From Sabethes cyaneus (taxonomy: Eukaryota > Arthropoda > Insecta > Diptera > Culicidae), in NCBI RefSeq assembly GCF_943734655.1, contig NC_071353.1, positions 149,898,043-149,962,042 of the forward strand: a DNA stretch of 64,000 nt. The letters are read 5' to 3'. Of the stretch, positions 53,736 through 64,000 are shown piece after piece. Under the pieces are notes generated by a model. That model was not told where the DNA came from and ran no database searches. It saw only the letters and a program-made list of their open reading frames with translations. Each line of letters opens with the position of its first letter. Position 1 is the stretch's first letter. The translations under genes were made by a program, and so were the position numbers.

Positions 53736-53839
53736 AAAGACTTAGTCCTACGTCAAAAAATTGCCAATTGCCATTTCTAATTAACGGTTTAGCACAGTTA
53801 TAAGGATGTTCTGTTAAAATCCGGTGTAAGAAATTCTGT

Positions 53840-54290
53840 TAGAAGGGCAAAAGAAGTCTTCTTACGGAAGCCTGAAAAGAGTCTAAAACCAGTCTACAAA
53901 GGTCTAAAGAAAGCTTAATGGAGCCTAAAAAAATCTAAAAGAGATCTAAAGCAAGTCTTAAAGCAGCCTACAAAAAGTCTAAAAGTAGCCGAAAAGAAAT
54001 CTAAAATAGGTTTTAACCCTAGAAGTCTAAAAGAGATACAAAAGATGTCGAAAAAAGGTCTAAAAGAAATCTACAAAATCTAGAAGAAGTTTAAAATAAG
54101 TTTCTTAGAATTTAAAATAAATTTAAATAGAATTTAAATTTAAAATCGACAACACGGTAAGTCGGAATGTTGAAAAGTAGAAAGTTCTAAAGAATCGAAA
54201 AATCGGGAAGTCGAAAAACGGAAAAGTTGAAAGTCCAATCGAAAGTCAAAGGGTAAACTTCAAAAGGAAAAACAAGGCCGGAATCGATAG
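53840..54290. repeat. TCTAAAAGAAGTC and GAAAAGTTGAAAGTC tracts
   Basis: Up to about 54140 the units resemble 47390-48215; from there the word changes to GTCGAAAAGTTGAAAGTC. No coding. Confidence 0.65.
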
Positions 54291-54291
54291 A

Positions 54292-55209
54292 GGCCGATAG
54301 ATGGAAATCGAAGAGTCAAAAATTCGAAAAGTTGAGATGCCAAAAGGCTGTTAAGTCGCAAAGTTCAAAGTCCAAAACCCGACAAAATGGAAAGTTACAA
54401 ATTCGTAAAGTTGAAAGTCAAATGTTAATCTAAAAATCCGAAAATCGCAAATTCGTAAATATGAGAAATCAAGATGTCGAAAAGATGAAAGTCAAATGTC
54501 CATGATCAAGAGGTCAAAAGTTAAACGGATAAAAAAATCAAAAAGTTGAAAACCAAACTAAAAATCTAAAAACGGAATATCAGAAAAGTAAAAATATAGA
54601 AATGCAAGAAGTTTAATGCCCGGGCTTGGGGCGCAGCATGGTAATGTCATACCAAAAAGCCCAAGTACATAATTACCTGTCTTTCGCTTAGGCAGCTTAG
54701 TTCGATGTTTCAATGAAGTGGGAACTTTGCACGTCAAGGTTCAGAAACTTACACAGCCCAAAGACATTGTGCAATTGGTTTTCAACTTTTTGATTTTTTA
54801 TCCGTTTAACTTTTGACCTCTTGATCATGGACATTTGACTTTCATCTTTTCGACATCTTGATTTCTCATATTTACGAATTTGCGATTTTCGGATTTTTAG
54901 ATTAACATTTGACTTTCAACTTTACGAATTTGTAACTTTCCATCTTGTCGGGTTATGGACTTTGAACTTTGCGACTTAACAGCCTTTTGGCATTTCAACT
55001 TTTCGAATTTTTGACTCTTCGATTTCCATCTATCGGCCTGATTGCACAATGTCTTTGGGCTGTGTAAGTTTCTGAACCTTGACGTGCAAAGTTCCCACTT
55101 CATTGAAACATCGAACTAAGCTGCCAAAGCGAAAGACACTTTCCAGGTAATTATGCACTTGGGCTTTTTGGTATGGCATTACCATGCTGCGCCCCTAGCC
55201 CGAGCATTC
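54292..55209. repeat. Interleaved inverted repeats B-A-B'-A'
   Basis: Segment B (54292-54556) is repeated as its near-perfect reverse complement B' (54775-55038); by eye they differ at roughly four positions. Segment A (54615-54775) is repeated as reverse complement A' (55040-55209) with one 7-base difference. The order B, A, B', A' is not a simple palindrome. A and A' could be about 165-bp terminal inverted repeats of a 595-bp element whose loop (B') is an inverted copy of adjacent host sequence B. B is a GAAAAGTTGAAAGTC-type tract; A is non-repetitive (CGCAGCATGGTAATG, GAAGTGGGAACTTTGCACG). Confidence 0.85.
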
Positions 55210-57000
55210 CAACGCAAACGTAAGATACATTATTCGCATGTCTATAGAATGCATTTCCGGTGACGAACCAAAAGCGAGGGACAGGGGAGAAAGCAAATCA
55301 TGGATGAATGTGCAATGGCCAAACACTGGAGCCTTGGAGCTGGCCTAAAAGAACGATGGTTTGCGCAACTCGCGACTTACCTACTGGTGGTTAGTGAAAA
55401 TAAAAACAATAAAACAAAAGTGACTGCAGGTTGTGCCACGTCCGTCAATGTGCATCCATTGATCCGGGACGGTTAGGCATGTAACTGTTTCAAACAACAT
55501 TGAATATGTTGGTTATTGCATTTTAAGATTCGATTGTGTACCCACAATGAAGGTTCTTCAATTTAATAATAATTTGATATTTCATCACGAACATCTTTCG
55601 ACTAAAAATAAGAAGTTTTCAAAATCAGCTCAAAACTATACAATTTATAAATATTTACATTTTGTGTGCTCTTTCCGTCACTTCAAGGCTATTCGAGCTT
55701 CACGCTCGGGATCGTCCAGCAGTAAGTGCTGCTCGGATGTTAGTGCCGGAACACCGAACGTGTCTCATGCCATCAGCGTTCGGCGACAGCTCATCAGATG
55801 ATGAGCTTAGAATTTAGCTTAATATGTGTTGTGTCGGCAAAATAAAAACAAAAACACACTGACTGAACCAAGAATAGCCGCACCACCAAACATGGTGGCA
55901 CCATGAATCAAGTTTCGGCTTTCAGCAAACAGCAAACAAACTGTTCCATCGGATGCAATCGTTTGTTTTAGTTATGAAATTAGCACATTCGAAGGTAATC
56001 GCCGGTGTGGACACATGGACACGGACCCATCGACGATGGGTTTTGCACTCACCGTTACGTAACAATGAATTAGAATTCGTCTTTATTTGTCAGTCACAGT
56101 CATGCTTTTGTTTTCACGAGTAGGCAATCCATTATTAGTCGCCGTCAAAATTGACGATGAATTTATACTGATTTTACGGTGGAAACCGTAAAATATAGTC
56201 ATTAAGTGTTGCATTTAACGACGGCCTTACCAGAGCAGGCTCTTCTCCGTTGTTCCGACTGTATGAGTCTTCTGCACTACTTGAAGTGCAAAACAACTGA
56301 ATTTTGCACTCAAAGTTTATGGCCCATACCTACCGTTCATCGTTGAACAACTTTATCTTCATTTATCAATATTCATAATTCTTAAGTTTCAAATTGAAAA
56401 GAACAGTTTAGATCTATTGTCTAATAGATAATCTGAAGTTGAAGAAACAACTATTTATTCTCAAAAGATACACCCACTCGTTGCCCATCTTCCAGTCCAT
56501 TATGTAACATGTGCATTCTGACCAACACTACAAATCCCGTTCCCGGCGTGTTGGAGGTTCCACCAAGCTCTGATAGTGCCACGAAGCAAACTTTAGGGCT
56601 CTAGTTTGTTAGCTGGGTCTATGCCGAATGTGCCGAGTCGAATTTTAATCATTCAGGTCACACGCTGTCGTGAGCCGCTCCTAACACGGTGTGGAGGTGT
56701 TCACTAGGTTGAGGAATCGGGAGTCCACCCTACGGTCAATAGCCGCCTCTGACATTTGAATCTTGTTCGCGGCTGACATAAGGTCTCTGTCGGTCGGTAC
56801 ATGAAGCGGCATATTGCTAATTAGAAAAAAAGGTTAAATGTCCTAAATTAATTTAGGAAATTGCCCTTTACTTTAAAAAAAATCTAGGCTAATTTACAGT
56901 GGCTCTTGAACGACTCTAATTTGACGTAAAATGGTATAAATAATAAACAAATAAGGCACAAATAAGACAGGTCGGACTCGATTATCCGGGTTTTTCCGGG
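55210..57000. other. Unassigned stretch of mixed composition
   Basis: No repeat was recognised and no certain gene. A possible terminal exon lies on the minus strand at 55692-55765. 56500-56810 is GC-balanced but without a usable frame. Confidence 0.35.
55692..55765 (-). CDS. Possible short terminal coding exon
   Basis: The reverse strand reads TFGVPALTSEQHLLLDDPE and then REARIALK before a TGA. The frame is preceded by a stop (TGA) that overlaps a potential AG acceptor (GCATGAG|AC). Composition is strongly protein-like, but the polypyrimidine tract is poor and only about 25 codons are present. Weak call. Confidence 0.22.
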
Positions 57001-57004
57001 CGAC

Positions 57005-57300
57005 AAAATGTCATCACCAGCACTTTCTTTCTTTCTTAATCTTTCATCATTCGTCTTTCGTTTCGAGTCCCCATCTTTCATCTTTAACTGTCCTTCTGTT
57101 TTTGCTCTTAATTTGTCGTCTGTCACCTTCTGTCGTCTTCTTGTTGTCGTTCTGTTTTTCGTCTTTAATTTTTTATCTCATGTCTTTCGTCCTTTATGTT
57201 TCGTCTTTCCATTTTTCCGGCTCTTTGTATTCTTCATTCAGTAATTTGTCTTTCGTTCTTCGTTTTGTCTCCCTTCGACTTTCGTTCTTTTAACATTTCA
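57005..57300. repeat. TTTCGTCTTTCATC pyrimidine tract
   Basis: Another complement-type low-complexity tract with TTCGTCTTT words. Overlapping Phe/Ser-rich frames are artefacts. Confidence 0.6.
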
Positions 57301-57639
57301 ATATAACACATTGATGTGTTCTGCAAAGTTTTAGAGCATATTTTTACAAGAAATTTTGCTGAAGACAGTAACCTTCTCTTCAGCGACGATGGAAAAATCC
57401 TATTTGTTGCATATGAATTTGTAAAATTAGTTTTTTTCTATTTTAGCCCTTTTTGTAATAGTTGGATGACTTTTTCGTGTATTACAAAGTTGTACAAATA
57501 GTAAAAATACACAACTTTGCTGAATATAGCATACCTCTATGTTTGCTTGTTTAGGAACTGTAGAACTTTGATTATAAAAAAATACCCTAATTTTGAACCC
57601 GAATTACTCGACTACCTATAGACTACCCGATCAGGAGGG
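57301..57639. other. AT-rich spacer
   Basis: Contains a 61-codon unrecognised frame and CAAAGTTGTACAAATAG-like words; nothing supported. Confidence 0.35.
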
Positions 57640-58100
57640 CATAACAAAATTATAACTGATCCTGTTATTTTTTGCTAACAACGGCTGTTATAAATTAGCC
57701 ACTGTAAGTGGTTAAAATAACTCAAATTCTAACAAAACTGCTTAGCAGTTATAGCAAAAATATAACAAAGTTTGTTATGTTTTGAACAAAATTATATCTA
57801 AATTTGTCACGATATTTCCAACAAACTTTGTTATAATTTTGTTAAAATATAGCAAAAACTTCTTTAACTCTGTCTGCTATATCGACATTTTCCCGGCCTA
57901 TTGTCAAAATTAGTATAACTATTTATCGGGAACATTTACAAATAGCAACAGAAAAAGATTTTCACACATTTTTTCAATTCCAAAAACCGTACCCTTTCAG
58001 TCGGAATTGAACTCACGACATACCGCACACCATCGTCTAGAATTGACGACAAAATTTTCTTAATGCAAAATTGATAGATATAAGAACTCGCTACATGTAT
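57640..58100. repeat. ATAACAAA-word element with tRNA-like B box
   Basis: TATAACAAAGTTTGTTAT and related words are repeated, as at 3830-4320. On the minus strand at 58014-58003, GAGTTCAATTCC resembles a tRNA B box, preceded by GGTGTGCGGTATGTCGT. No complete tRNA can be folded. Possibly SINE-derived. Confidence 0.4.
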
Positions 58101-58109
58101 TCCTTATTT

Positions 58110-58424
58110 CGTTCTGATGCACTGAAACTGAACATGAAATAGGACTTAGATAGTAATTTGCAATTGCACTTGAAATTAGACACGAAATTTTACTTTGAAT
58201 TTCATTTGAAATTGAATGTCAAATGGACATGGCATTGGATTTCATATTGAACCAAAATTTAAACTTGAAATTGGACATTAAATTCGACTTAAATTTAGAA
58301 TTCAAATTGAATTCAAGATAAACATGAAATTTGACTTGAAATATGACTTAAAATTGAACTTGAAATTTTACTTCAAGTTAGCCTGGTATTGCTTGTAAAA
58401 TTCGGCTTGAAATCAGATTTGAAA
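58110..58424. repeat. GAAATTGAACTTGAAATT degenerate repeat
   Basis: About 20 imperfect 12-bp units; a shorter relative is at 20880-21025. Confidence 0.65.
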
Positions 58425-59091
58425 TCTATACCTATAAAAATGGATTTCTGTCTGTCTGTCTGTCTGTCCCTATGTTCCTTATAGAATCGAAAACTACTGA
58501 ACCAATCGGCGTGAAAATTTGCATATAGGGTTTTTGGGACCAGGGAAGGTTCTTATGATGGTTAGAGACCCCTCCCCCCACTAAGAGCGGGGGCTCCCAT
58601 ACAAATGAAACACAAATTGCTGCATAACTCGAGAACTTATCAAGCAAATGGAACAAAATTTTACATGTGGTTGTTTTTGGAGACAAGAATTTTTTCTATG
58701 GTGAATGGAGACCCCTCCCCACTTTAGGAGGGGGGCTCCTACACAAATGAAATACAAATTTCCTCATAACTCGAAAACTAATAAATCAAATGGAACCAAA
58801 TTTGGCATGTGGGGGTTTTGGAGACAGGATTTTTTTTAATGATGGTTTGAGATCGGCGAAATGGTTTGTAATGATGGCGAATATTTAAATGATATCCGCT
58901 TTATTTTATCCGGCTAAGCAATTGTGGCAGTTGTTTTCTACTTTACTGTGAGGGAAATTTGTATATTAAAACACCCATGAACTCCCCAGAAACTTGCAAA
59001 ACTCGAGATTGTGACAAAGGCCATTCGAGATTCACGATTTATGTACAACACAGTTTTTTTTTGGCAATACGAAGTTTGTCGGGTCAGCTAG
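58425..59091 (+). mobile_element. Helitron-like copy 1 of a head-to-tail series
   Basis: A (58424) precedes TCTATACCTATAAAAATGG; the CTGTCTGTCTGTCTG run follows. The end GTCGGGTCAGCTAG is at 59078-59091 with T next. There are two and a half monomers inside. The 3' part shared with other copies runs from GATATCCGCTTTATTTTATC to GGCAATACGAAGTTTGTCGG. Confidence 0.75.
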
Positions 59092-60869
59092 TCTTATATA
59101 TAAAAATGAATTTCTGTCTGTCTGTCGGGATTTTCCTTATAGAATCGAAAACTATTGATCCAATCGGCGTGAAAACTTGCGTGTAGAGATTTTTGGGGCC
59201 AGGGAAGGTTCTTATGATGGTTAGAGACCCCTCCCCCCACTAAGAGGGGGGGCTCCCATACAAATGAAACACAAATTTCTGCATAGTTTGAGAACTAATC
59301 AAGCAAATGCAACAAAATTTGGCATGTGGTTGTTGTTGGTGACAAGAATTTTTTCTATGGTAAATTGAGACCCCTCTCCTCTTTGGAAGGAGAATTATGA
59401 CTCCTCTCCCCTTTAAGAGGGGGGGCTTCCATACAAATGAAATAAAAATATCCTCATAACTCGAGAACTAATCAATCAATTGCAACCATATTTGGCATGT
59501 GGGTGTTTTTGGAGGCAAGAATTTCCATTTCCATGATGAATTAGGACCCCTTATCTTTTTAGGAGGGGGTTTCCCATACAAATAAAATACAATTTTCCTC
59601 ATAATTCCAGAACTAATCAAGCAAATGGAACCAAATTTGGCACGTGGAAGGTTTTGGAGGCAGAATTTTTTTTGACGTAGGACTACGTCTTTGTTTACTA
59701 TACTGGGACTGGGTAGCACTTTGTGAAAACGAAAATAGAAGTGTAACGTTTGATTGAAAGATTTTAAATGCTAATAGCTAATAAACTACTGAACGAAACT
59801 GAACAATTTATGTGTCGTTGGATAGATGAAATGACCAGCAATTTTTTAGGGGGGTACGAGAGCAAATTCAAGAGGGGCGTAAGAGGAGGGGGGGGCTCCT
59901 ATACAAATGAAATACAAATTTCCTCAAAACTCGAGAACAAATCAAGCAAATGGAACCAAATTTGAAATGCAGGGGTTTCAGAAGGTAAGAGTTTTTTCTA
60001 TGGTAAATTGAGACCCTTGCTCTCTTTAGGAGGGGGGATCCATACAAATAATATTCAAATTTCCTCATAACTCGACAACTATTTGAGCAAAAGGAACCAA
60101 AATTGGCTTGTGGGGGTTTTTGGAGGCAAGATGTTTTTCTATGGTGTACTGAGACCTCTTCTTCTTCTAAGAAGGGGGGCTCCCATACAAATAAAATGCA
60201 AATTTCCTCATAAATTTAGAACTAATCAAGCAAATGACACCAAATTTGGCGTATGGGGTTCTTTGGAGGCATGAATTTATTTTGAATTTATTTATTTTGT
60301 GATGCTTTGATACCCCTCAACCCTGTGGTAGGAGAATAATTCATTACCCTTTCAACCTTTATGATGCACACAAGTGATTTTTAAAAGAAATTTCTATGTC
60401 TCAAAGGTCGCAGGCGTTGTACTTATGAACCTTCGTCCTCGTATTATCAAAGCCACCATTGCATTAAATGAAGAATTGAATCTGAATATTTCGCTTTTCC
60501 CTTTTAAACATTCACTTAAACAGTGGCACTCACAGATTATTATAAACATACATATGCCAGAAATGCAGTTTACATTAGTCTTTGATCTCTTGATCTGATA
60601 TAGTCCTACGTCACCCTTTCATACAACCCTTAGGGCTGTATACCTTGTAGTTTTTATGATGGTTTGAGACCTCCGCTTTATTTTATTAGGCTAAGCAATG
60701 GGGGGAGTGGTTTTCTATTTTACTGTGAGGAAAATTTGTATATTAAAACACCCATTAACTCCTCAGAAACCTGCAAAACTCGAGATTGTGATAAAGGTCA
60801 TCCGAGATTCAGGATTTATGTACAACACAGCTTAATTTGTGGCAATACGAAGTTTGTCGGGACAGCTAG
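59092..60869 (+). mobile_element. Helitron-like copy 2, abutting copy 1
   Basis: Starts TCTTATATATAAAAATGAAT directly after the CTAG of copy 1 and ends GTCGGGACAGCTAG at 60869. It is longer because of more monomers and the nested GACGTAGGACTACGTC-bounded segment at 59674-60612. Confidence 0.72.
59674..60612. mobile_element. Segment bounded by facing GACGTAGGACTACGTC / GTCCTACGTC
   Basis: The left word GACGTAGGACTACGTC (59674-59689) and right word GTCCTACGTC (60603-60612) are inverted. Monomers of the Helitron type inside (59880-60330) show nesting or rearrangement. Near the right end TACATTAGTCTTTGATCTCT recurs at 61038 with changes. Confidence 0.4.
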
Positions 60870-61038
60870 TATATATATAAAAATGAATTGCTGTCTGTCG
60901 CAATCTGTCTGTCTGTATGTTCCTTATAGAATCGAAAACTACTGAACCGATTTGCATGCTGGGCCGCGGAAGGTTCTTATGATAGTTAGAGACCCCATAC
61001 AAATGAAATACAAGTTTCCTCATATCTCGAGAACTAAC
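60870..61038 (+). mobile_element. Helitron-like copy 3, truncated
   Basis: TATATATATAAAAATGAATT follows the CTAG of copy 2, with CTGTCTGTC words and one partial monomer, cut off at CGAGAACTAAC. Confidence 0.65.
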
Positions 61039-61405
61039 TACATTAGTCTATGATCTAATGATCTGATATGTAATTCTGAACCTGAAAGTTCAGCGCATCT
61101 GCTCTGCTATTGCGGAGCTCTTGCATACATACCGACAAGGCACGACTTCTGCGGAAGTTTCCTTCTTACTCCATATCAGGTATGGAGCCTAAATTCCAAA
61201 ACGGTCATTGGCTTTATAAACCATGTAGTACCGAATTGGGGCACAGGATTACAACTATCCCGCTCAACTTCATCAATGGGTATGAGCGGTCCGTAAACTG
61301 TGTACAGCAATCGGGGCCTGCCACAAAAGATGATCATTAAGACTGTCGCAGTGGCCTTTTAACCCAATGCCCTTCTGGCATACAAAAAAACCGAAGGTTA
61401 ATAAA
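61039..61405 (+). pseudogene. Non-LTR retrotransposon C-terminus and 3' tail
   Basis: The frame near 61080 reads SSEPESSAHLLCYCGALAYI-like text: HLLCYC matches the HLLC-C cysteine block that follows RNase H or ends ORF2 in I/jockey-like elements, then TPYQVWSLNSKTVIGFINHV. Stops follow. The 3' tail has GATCATTAAGACTGTCGCAG and CCCAATGCCCTTCTGGCAT, also seen inverted at 4550-4642. Confidence 0.55.
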
Positions 61406-61904
61406 AATTGACAAAATTTATTCAAGAAAACTTTATTGATCTGAATCAAATAGAATGGCATAACAGAAAATTATGCAAAGTTCAAAACCACATAAACTAA
61501 ACCTTTACTAATGTTAAAGAATAATATTTTCTCTTACAATTTACTTTTATATGCACTAATCCACATTAGTAATAACTTACTCAGCAAATTCATAAGAAAA
61601 GGAACTATCAAAATTTATAAGTGCCGTAAAACGGGGTAACATTGATCAAATGAACCAATCGCATAAATAAGTGAAATAAACCACTACTGCCAACTTTCCT
61701 GAACTGATCAATGTTGTAAAATTTTATGTAAACCAACGCACAATGCAATCTTAACCAATACAATAATTATTTTCCGAAGACGTGTCGATTTCCATCTCAA
61801 ATAGCACGTAAGACCGTATAACAAAGGTTCCTTTCACCACTAGGTGGATTAAATCAGGTTTTTTCCGTTGTGTCTTGTTTTATCGGCTTCTGTCCGTCAC
61901 CCTT
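61406..61904. other. AT-rich spacer with a GCCGTAAAACGGGGTAACATT word
   Basis: At 61622-61650 a GCCGTAAAACGGGGTAACAT word followed by TGATCA, and its partial complement TGATCAATGTT near 61706, suggest a short inverted-repeat element. Limits unclear. Confidence 0.35.
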
Positions 61905-62208
61905 TTATAATTTTTTATCGTCTATTTTAACGTACGTTTCCGTTTCCGTTTCTCTTCCCGTTCTTTAAAGTTTTTGCTGTTTTTGTTATCCTTTTTCGAC
62001 GTTATTGTTGTCTTTTTGGCGTTTTTTCATCGTCTTTCTCGGCGTTATTGGATAATAACCGATGGTGTTTTATATTGTTTCATTTGGCATTTCTTGTTCT
62101 GTTTCTTTGTCATCTTTTTGGGGTTCTTTCCTGCTTTTTTTATCCTGCTTGGTGTCTTTTTGTTCATTCTTCTTGATGTCTTTAAGTTAATCTTATTTAT
62201 ATTATTTA
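61905..62208. repeat. Pyrimidine tract TTTTGTCGTC-type
   Basis: Complement of GACGAAAAG tracts; the target of the following Helitron-like copy. Confidence 0.65.
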
Positions 62209-63499
62209 CTAGCTGACCCGACAAACTTCGTATTGCCACAAATTCAACTGTGTTGTACATAAATCCTGAATCTCGGATGACCTTTATCACAATCTCGAGT
62301 TTTGCAAGTTTCTGAGGAGTTCATGGGTGTTTTAATATACAAATTTTCCTCACAGTAAAATAAAAATCAACTATCCCCATTGTTTAGCGTGATAAAATAA
62401 AGCGGATAGCATTTAAATATTCGCCATCATTACAAACCATTTCGCCGAATACCAATTCTCGGTTGACTATAACGCGAAATATAGAGTTTCGCAGAATACC
62501 ATTTCGCGAAAAACCTTAAGCGGGATGTAAAATTTCACGAAAAATCTTTTCGTAGAAAGTACCATTTCGCCCGGGTGACCCAACTGAAGGAAAGTAATAG
62601 AGATCAGTAGATCTAGGAAAATAAATAAACCTAGATAGAGGTGATCTCTACGGGGGGCTGCCCCCAGCCCCCGCAGTGGCCGGTGCTTCGGCCGGCGCTT
62701 CCGACGGCAGGTCGCCGGCAACACTCGCAGGCCTGTGTCCGTCTCATCTAATGTTACTATTGATAGTTTCTGGTGGTCTTGTTATTGACTAATGTTTTAT
62801 GAAAGAGTCTAAAATTTCTCGAGTTCGATTAGTTTTTGAGTTACGCAAAAATTTCTGTTTTATTTGTATGAGAGCCCTTATCCTCTTAACACAGGGGTAA
62901 GCGGTCTAAAACCATCATAAAAAATGTCTGCCTCCAAAACCCCTTACATGCCAAATTTGGTTCCATTTGCTTGATTAGTTCTAGAGTTATGAGGATATTC
63001 GTATTTTATTTATATAGGAGCCCCCCCACTGTTGAAAGGGGGAGGGATCATAATTCACTATAGAAAAAAAAATTGCCTTCAAAAACACAATGCTAAATTT
63101 GGTTCTATTTGCTTGATTAGTTTTGAAGTTATGAGGAAATTTGTATTTCATTTACATGGGAGCCCCCCTCTTGAAGGGGAGAGGAGTCATAATACTCCTT
63201 CTAAAGAGGGAAGGGTCTCAATTCTCCATAGAAAAAATTCTTGTCTCCAAAAACACCCACATGCCAAATTTTGTTCCATTTGCTTGATTAGTTCTCGAGT
63301 TATGCAGAAATTTGTGTTTCATTTGTATTGGAGCCCCCGATTTTTGTGGGGGGAGGGGTCTCTAACCATCATAATAACATTCCCTGGCCCCAAAAACCTC
63401 TACATACAAATTTTCACGCCGATTGGTTCAGTAGTTTTCGATTCTATAAGGAACATCCCGACAGACAGACAGACAGAAATCCATTTTTATAGGTATAGA
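62209..63499 (-). mobile_element. Helitron-like copy in reverse orientation
   Basis: On the minus strand, A (complement of 63500) precedes TCTATACCTATAAAAATGG, and the element ends GTCGGGTCAGCTAG with T next (complement of 62208). There are four monomers. The GCGAAAT repeat copy at 62450-62745 lies inside. The pyrimidine tract continues on both sides, so the insertion site is clear. Confidence 0.78.
62450..62745 (+). repeat. Dispersed GCGAAAT repeat, copy 2
   Basis: Reverse-complement match to 31405-31735, including a GC-rich end (GGGGGCTGCCCCCAGCCCCC at 62653-62672, a strong hairpin). Confidence 0.6.
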
Positions 63500-64000
63500 T
63501 TTAGTGTTTTTTGTTACTGTTTGAGCGTCTGTCTTTTGATCACTTTGAACTTTTGATGGTGTCTTTTGTTTTTAAATATCTTATCTTTGGCGTAACTTGT
63601 TGTTGTGTTAGCTTTTTCAACATCTTTTTATTACTTTTCCGGCGTTTTTTTGTCGCTGTTTCGTTGTGTTCATGTTGTTTTTCCATCATCTTTTCATCAT
63701 CATTCTGATGTCTTTTATTTGCGATTTCGAATGACTTTTTCTACATTTTTTCCGTGTTTGAAATCAATTTTGGCCTTTTAGTGCATTCTGGTTATCTTAT
63801 TGGTTTTTGGCTCATTTCAGCAATTGGTTGTCATTTTTTATCGTTTACCGTTTTCATTGATCTTAATGACGTCTTCCTGTTGTCATTTGTAATTTTTGTG
63901 ATATTTCTTGTCGTTGTTTTGCTGATTAGCGTCTTTTCATCGTTAAATATTGTCTTGGCATTTTTTGTCGCTTTGGGGTGTTTTTTCGGCATCTTTTCAT
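63500..64000. repeat. TTTTCGTC-type pyrimidine tract to window end
   Basis: Same family as 31737-32405; open frames here are artefacts. Confidence 0.65.

Larger units (their letters stand above)
50352..53754 (-). mobile_element. Composite element bounded by GACGTAGGACTACGT motifs
   Basis: GACGTAGGACTACGT at 50352-50366 faces its partial complement TAGTCCTACGTC at 53743-53754. A second facing pair occurs at 59674 and 60603-60612. Inside lie a Helitron candidate (50570-52087), the H2A-like fragment (52401-52572, minus) and about 900 bases of AT-rich noncoding sequence. On the minus strand the end reads TTTGACGTAGGACTAAGTCT, then a GCGCTAATAGCTAAGCGG word (complement near 53643-53660); 59674 onward has a similar GCTAATAGCTAATAAAC. 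Treating this as one element is inference. Confidence 0.4.

Noticed and set aside
58003..58054. tRNA gene on the minus strand
   Set aside because: A B-box-like word exists but the flanks do not fold into a cloverleaf.

Overview
This is eukaryotic, intron-bearing, repeat-saturated DNA that looks like the genome of a mosquito, probably a culicine. The evidence is an insect-type PGAP2 gene, dense BEL/Pao, copia, RTE-like and mariner (ITmD37E-like) remnants, Helitron-type termini, TA-flanked short inverted-repeat elements, and long purine/pyrimidine simple-sequence tracts. No bacterial, phage or CRISPR feature is present. Most long open frames in the window are phenylalanine/serine-rich read-outs of low-complexity tracts and are not genes.

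Host genes are few. The last three exons of a PGAP2 (Frag1/DRAM/Sfk1 family) gene lie at 6432-7065 (+), followed by a long AT-rich 3' UTR to about 9146. An unrecognised exon-like frame lies at 10095-10502 (+). A GC-rich block at 24180-26768 (+) looks like a promoter and first exon; it ends in an Ala/His/Gly-rich reading frame and a clean splice donor at 26769. A second GC-rich block at about 39030-41570 has no convincing gene. A degenerate histone H2A-like fragment with a histone-type 3' stem-loop lies at 52401-52572 (-).

Layout: 1-6431 holds decayed repeats (RTE, mariner, a 0.6-kb foldback, GACGAAAAG-type tracts), possibly inside PGAP2 introns. 10600-12950 holds copia remnants in both orientations. 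14257-15074 is an 818-bp inverted-repeat element with a 7-bp target duplication. 16025-18828 is a very young LTR element of the BEL/Pao type (equal-length LTRs that look identical, 5-bp target duplication) that encodes only gag and protease. It abuts a frameshifted non-LTR retrotransposon (18834-20445). 22535-23238 is a mariner transposase pseudogene. 33557-38580 is an old BEL/Pao element with a PHD-finger gag, protease, RNase H and integrase, from which the reverse transcriptase core has been deleted. 41.9-49.8 kb nests an RTE fragment, a pogo-like element inside a Helitron-like element, and two further TIR elements in simple-sequence tracts. 50.3-53.8 kb is a composite repeat holding a 1.5-kb Helitron candidate and the H2A fragment. 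54.3-55.2 kb is an interleaved inverted repeat. 58.4-63.5 kb carries Helitron-like copies, several head-to-tail and one inverted.

The genes do not form a shared pathway. The coherent story is transposon biology: derivatives that lost their polymerase or transposase but kept their ends. Most junctions (target duplications, A^TC...CTAG^T ends, TA-flanked TIRs) can be read directly from the sequence. Clade names for degraded elements are from memory of the families and are given with matching confidence.
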